The position numbers and the translations under genes were made by a program. The notes under the pieces were generated by a model that was given only the letters and a program-made list of their open reading frames with translations, did no database searches and was not told the DNA's origin. From the NCBI GenBank assembly GCA_028293825.1, contig JAQGNY010000011.1, forward strand, positions 83,952 through 147,951: DNA of 64,000 nucleotides, written 5' to 3'. Source of the DNA: Verrucomicrobiaceae bacterium (GTDB lineage Bacteria > Pseudomonadota > Gammaproteobacteria > Pseudomonadales > CAMLJR01). Positions 59,739 to 64,000 of the stretch are shown piece by piece; positions within the stretch are counted from its first letter, which is position 1; every line of letters begins with the position of its first letter.

Positions 59739-60164
59739 TCAGTGCGCGGACAACGTCCTTAAATAACTAATAATATCGGCGCGATCGTTTGCTTCAGGTA
59801 TCAAAAAATCCATTTTTTGTCCCGGAATAAATACTTCCGGATTCGTCAGCCACGAATCAAGCGTTTTCTCATTCCATACTACATGAGAACTTTTTAAGGC
59901 CGATGAATAATTGAAATCCGCCACTGAACCGGCCTTGCGCCCGAACACACCGCGATGAGCAGGACCTTCGCGGTTGCCATCGACCGCATGGCATGCCGTG
60001 CAACGCGACTGATACAACTGTTGTCCTCGCGCTGCGTCGCCGGTATTCGCATGTGCCGAGAAGGCACCGAATAATAAACCGAAAAATATTATTGGTTTTG
60101 TATATTTAATTTTTGAAGAAAATTTAATGTCAGTTATGAATTGTCCGATTCGATTCTTCACCAC
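59739..60164 (-). CDS. Class I c-type cytochrome
   Basis: CTACH; FIPGQKMDFLIPEANDRADIISYL. Confidence 0.92.
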   Translation of the reverse strand: MVKNRIGQFITDIKFSSKIKYTKPIIFFGLLFGAFSAHANTGDAARGQQLYQSRCTACHAVDGNREGPAHRGVFGRKAGSVADFNYSSALKSSHVVWNEKTLDSWLTNPEVFIPGQKMDFLIPEANDRADIISYLRTLSAH

Positions 60165-61184
60165 TCAGCCTCCGAGAAAAACGGATTGCGCGAAAGGATC
60201 GACGTGCTGGGCAACGGTCTCCTCGGCCAGGGACCTGTCAGTGATAGTCGCGCGTTTTGCGTTGCCCTCAACCTGAATCGTGGCAATACCTAATACCGAC
60301 TTCAACGTTCCGGCAGGTACCACCAGCGGTCCCGGCCCTGCTGCCGAACCCGGTGTGGACTGCGGAAATGCGGTTGAACGCGCGGTGTGAAAACTCACAT
60401 TACCCTCGACTTTCTGCATGATTTGATGAATATGGCCGTTGAGGACAGTGACCGAACCGAAACGTTTTAAATACGTTAACGCCTGCGCCGCATCCTGCGT
60501 GCCCCAACCCCAATCCGCATACGCCGACCACAGCGGCATATGCGCGAAGACGACAATCGGTGTGCTGGCAGACAATCCTTTTACATCGCGTTCCAACCAT
60601 TCGAGTTGTTTCGGGCCGAGATAACCCAAGCCACCCTCTTTCAGTTCAACCACATTGACCAGCCCGATAAAATGTACGCCGCGCTGATCGAAGCTGTACC
60701 AACCATTTTCAGCACCTGCGGAGAACCGCGCAAAAAATGGTTTTCCACTATCGATTAATGTGTCGTGTTCGCCGGGTACGTAATGCGTATCGAGACCGGC
60801 ACCGCGAATAATCTGTTCGGCAGTATCGAATTGTTCGGGCTTGGATAATTGGCTGACATCGCCCGTGTGCAATAGCAAAGAAGGCTTCAGATTAATACGT
60901 TTAATATCGGCGATTGCTTCCTGCAACGTGCTGGCCGGATCCATATTCGGATCTTTATTAAAGCCGATGTGACTGTCGCTGATTTGCACGAAGGTGAATG
61001 CATCATCCTTCGGCAAAGCTTCCGCATAGGCACTATTGGTAAAGCCCAGCGAACGCGGCACCCCACCACTCATTGTCCACACCAACCCGGCACCAGCCCA
61101 GGTCATGCATTGCAAAAACGTGCGTCTATTTGTTGACGGCAGTGTGTTTGTTTCGGTTTGAGATGAACTGGATTTATCCCGCAT
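60165..61184 (-). CDS. Metallophosphoesterase with Tat-like signal
   Basis: RRTFLQC; FVQISDSHIG, HTGDVSQL, GEHDT, VLNGHIHQ. Confidence 0.92.
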   Translation of the reverse strand: MRDKSSSSQTETNTLPSTNRRTFLQCMTWAGAGLVWTMSGGVPRSLGFTNSAYAEALPKDDAFTFVQISDSHIGFNKDPNMDPASTLQEAIADIKRINLKPSLLLHTGDVSQLSKPEQFDTAEQIIRGAGLDTHYVPGEHDTLIDSGKPFFARFSAGAENGWYSFDQRGVHFIGLVNVVELKEGGLGYLGPKQLEWLERDVKGLSASTPIVVFAHMPLWSAYADWGWGTQDAAQALTYLKRFGSVTVLNGHIHQIMQKVEGNVSFHTARSTAFPQSTPGSAAGPGPLVVPAGTLKSVLGIATIQVEGNAKRATITDRSLAEETVAQHVDPFAQSVFLGG

Positions 61185-61269
61185 CGCGAGCGCTCCTCAT
61201 GGTTGTTATGAGAGGAGATCAACGCGAGTGGGATTTTATTCCTTAAAATTTATTTTATCGTTGATTTTT

Positions 61270-62217
61270 TTAAACGATTCTCAACCCACGCTGCAACACT
61301 ACTATCGCTTCCTGCAGCTGGCGCTTACTGACTTCGGCATTTGCAAACATTTGCGAGCCGTGGAAAGTACCGGCGAAAACATGCAGCTCGGTTGGTACAC
61401 CGGCTTCCAGTAAATTCAGCGCGTAAATAATATTTTCATCGCGCAGCGGATCGAATTCTGCAGCGACAATGTAAGTCGGCGGTAATCCGCGTAAATCGGT
61501 TGCACGGGCTGGCGCTGCATAAATTGGCACGTCGGCTGCGCCTGGTTGCGTTTTATCGCCAAGATAATATTTCCAGCTCAACTCCGCATGCACGCGACTC
61601 CACAGCGGCGTATCGATAAAATTGCGCATCGATGTGGTTTGTAAACGATCGTCCAACTCGGGTACGCCGAGGTATTGGAAACACAATTTTGGGCCGCTGC
61701 GATCGCGCGTCAGCAATGCCAACGCGGCCGATAAACCGCCGCCCGCGCTGAGGCCATAAACACCGATGCGATTATTATCGACGCCGAGCGATTCAGCCGA
61801 TTTGCTAAACCATGTAAGCGCGCTGTAACAATCTTCTAAACCGGCCGGATACGGATGCTCCGGCGCGAGCCGATAATCGACCGATGCGATCACAACACCA
61901 AGCACTTCACACAGTGCGACCAGACTCGCGTGCTCGGTGTCTAAGCTTCCGATAACAAAGCCGCCAGAATGAATACAGAGCAATCCTGGCACCGCAGCCG
62001 CGCGTTGTTTGGGTGTATACAAGCGCACGCGCAACGGCGCGTCGGTAGGGCCGGCAATCATGTGTTCACCGATATCGACCCCGCTTAAATCGATATCGCT
62101 ATTTATATGCGCGGCCATTGCGGTCAACGTCGCACGCGCAACGCCGACATTCTCGATGCTGAGATCCGGCACCTGTGCAAGGGCATCAACAAATTCTGGA
62201 TCGAAGTTATAGGTCAT
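61270..62217 (-). CDS. HSL-type alpha/beta hydrolase
   Basis: CIHSGGFVIGS; VYGLSAGGGLSAA; FAGTFHGSQMF. Confidence 0.9.
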   Translation of the reverse strand: MTYNFDPEFVDALAQVPDLSIENVGVARATLTAMAAHINSDIDLSGVDIGEHMIAGPTDAPLRVRLYTPKQRAAAVPGLLCIHSGGFVIGSLDTEHASLVALCEVLGVVIASVDYRLAPEHPYPAGLEDCYSALTWFSKSAESLGVDNNRIGVYGLSAGGGLSAALALLTRDRSGPKLCFQYLGVPELDDRLQTTSMRNFIDTPLWSRVHAELSWKYYLGDKTQPGAADVPIYAAPARATDLRGLPPTYIVAAEFDPLRDENIIYALNLLEAGVPTELHVFAGTFHGSQMFANAEVSKRQLQEAIVVLQRGLRIV

Positions 62218-62553
62218 GCATTTCTCCTGATTTCAATTCGGTGGATTGTTTATCGCAGCAGGCGTTTGCTGCGGCACGAAAACCTTTATTATCGCAAAGC
62301 GTATTACCGGCCGGAACGCATTATGAATGCTGTCCATTATGTATCTACATCACACATCAATTTTAAATAGGTAAAGCAAAATTCTATTTGTCTTGTTATC
62401 AAATTAAATCGTGAATTTTTGTAGTCCTGTCGAAGTCGCGAAACTAAGTTAGTCTTCGTACAAATTATCTCACCAACATTCATCGTCAATACTCTTACAA
62501 CCCTTTTTGCCATTACGTTTTTCTAACATCTTTTGCCAACAGGAGTTACCGCA

Positions 62554-63204
62554 ATGATCACAATTCATCATTTATTGGTTTCACAATCCGAACGCGTTAT
62601 CTGGTTAATGGAAGAATTGCAGCTTGCCTATGAGCTTAAAAGCTATCCGCGCAATCCGGAAACTCGTCTGGCCGATCCAATATTTTTGCAACTGCATCCG
62701 CTCGGCACCGCGCCAGTCATTCAGGATGGCGCTATCACGCTGGGCGAATCGTCTGCCATTTTCACTTACGTTCTCGATCTCTACGGCGAGGGCAAATTGC
62801 GCATTGCGCCGGGCCAGCCGAACTATGCCGATTTTATTTATTGGTTTCACTACGCCAACGCGGGTTTGATGCCGCAGGCCATGCAATATTTGTTTGGCGC
62901 AATGGCGGGCGACGATAGCAGCAATCCACGTGCGGCGTGGGCACGCGAACGGTTTGCACGTCATCTGGCCATGATTAACGACCGACTCGCGAACAATGCC
63001 TATGTCGCCGGAGAATTCACTGCCGCCGATATATTGCTGCACTTTCCGTTTGGCACGATGTCATCGTTTGCACCGGTCGATATCAGCGGCTATCCGCATA
63101 TTCGCGCATGGCTCGACCGACTCAGTGCGCGCCCCGCCTACCAAAAAGCGATGAAGCTTGCCGGCCACACGCAAGACCCCGCACAACCGAGCAAGAAGCT
63201 TTAA
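62554..63204 (+). CDS. Glutathione S-transferase
   Basis: HHLLVSQSERVIWLMEELQLAYELKSYPR...GESSAIFTYVLDLYG. Confidence 0.93.
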   Translation: MITIHHLLVSQSERVIWLMEELQLAYELKSYPRNPETRLADPIFLQLHPLGTAPVIQDGAITLGESSAIFTYVLDLYGEGKLRIAPGQPNYADFIYWFHYANAGLMPQAMQYLFGAMAGDDSSNPRAAWARERFARHLAMINDRLANNAYVAGEFTAADILLHFPFGTMSSFAPVDISGYPHIRAWLDRLSARPAYQKAMKLAGHTQDPAQPSKKL

Positions 63205-63239
63205 TTTCCGTTCAAAAAATCGAAACTTAAAAACTAAAA

Positions 63240-63268
63240 CGCCGCGCGTTTCAATAAAACGCGCGGCG
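63240..63268. terminator. Strong bidirectional hairpin between convergent genes
   Basis: CGCCGCGCGTTT-CAATA-AAACGCGCGGCG, 12-bp perfect stem. Confidence 0.85.
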
Positions 63269-63284
63269 CTTGCTTTCGTATTAA

Positions 63285-64000
63285 TCAATTTGGTGGATTA
63301 TATTTACGTACAAATTCGATCGCGGCTTTCAACATCGTCTTTCGTGTTTCATCGCGCGACAACCAGTGATCCTCACCTTTCATTTCAATGAATTCCACGG
63401 ATTTATTCGCATGCTGTAACGCTGAGGCCATGCGCTGACTTTGCGCAATCGGCACGACGGTATCGTCCCTGCCGTGAATCAGTAAAATCGGGCTCCTCGC
63501 CTTATCGGCGAAATACGCTGGGGATATCGATCTCATCGTGGCATCACCCTCCTTATCGGCACCGGTAACCGCGCGCCAATAACGCGTTGCATCGCCGCTG
63601 CGACGATGGCGTTCGAGCTGCCACATAAAAAATGCCGACATATCCGAGGGGCCTGCCACCGCAACCGCGCAACGATAAATGCCCTGCTGTAACGTGACCC
63701 CGGCCAGTGCGGCATAACCGCCATAGCTGGCGCCGACGATGCACACACGCTGCGGATCGATGATACCTTGCGCTGCAAGTGTGCTCACACCGTCGGATAA
63801 ATCCGTTTGCATCTTCCGACCCCACTGCCCGAAACCAGCCTGCTCGAAAGCATCGCCATACCCCGAGGAGCCGCGATAGTTCGGTTGCAGCACTGCGTAC
63901 CCAGCCGATGCATAAGCCTGCGCCCACCAATCAAAACCAATGTCATCGTTGACACCGATCGGACGAGGACATCAGCTGGTGGACCCGCGGCGTGATTGCC
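63285..64000 (-). CDS. S9-family prolyl oligopeptidase-type hydrolase, partial, apparent frameshift near the right edge
   Basis: FDWWAQAYASAGYAVLQPNYRGSSGYG...VGASYGGYAALAG...LIHGRDDTVVP; in-frame TGA at 63972-63974. Confidence 0.85.

Overview
64 kb proteobacterial chromosomal segment, gammaproteobacterial-like by gene content (inference). It is densely coding, with no rRNA, tRNA or CRISPR seen. Main blocks, left to right: (1) a periplasmic methionine-sulfoxide repair operon (dipZ-like, msrB, msrA); (2) molybdenum and nitrate genes spread over the window: a tandem-TOBE molbindin, a TonB receptor/orphan binding protein/di-heme oxidoreductase operon, a fused nitrate reductase-flavoprotein, and a short ModE-like gene next to modABC; (3) a SfnR-like sigma-54 activator coupled to a single molbindin; (4) a rhodanese / serine acetyltransferase / XRE / family 2A encapsulin shell / cysteine desulfurase cargo operon; (5) a 15-unit 21-bp tandem array followed by an orphan integron-type cassette array with three attC-like sites and no integrase in view; (6) a large acyl-CoA/oxygenase catabolic region; (7) an ECF sigma/anti-sigma/cytochrome/phosphoesterase operon. 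The strongest regulatory reading is the nitrate reductase upstream region. On the minus strand it shows two NtrC-like enhancers, a sigma-54-like promoter, a ModE-like palindrome, and an ANTAR-type dual-hexaloop leader ending in an intrinsic terminator. Similar ModE-like 8-N8-8 palindromes precede modA and the TonB receptor operon, so that operon is a candidate molybdenum-linked uptake system. All family calls come from reading motifs; no database search was run.
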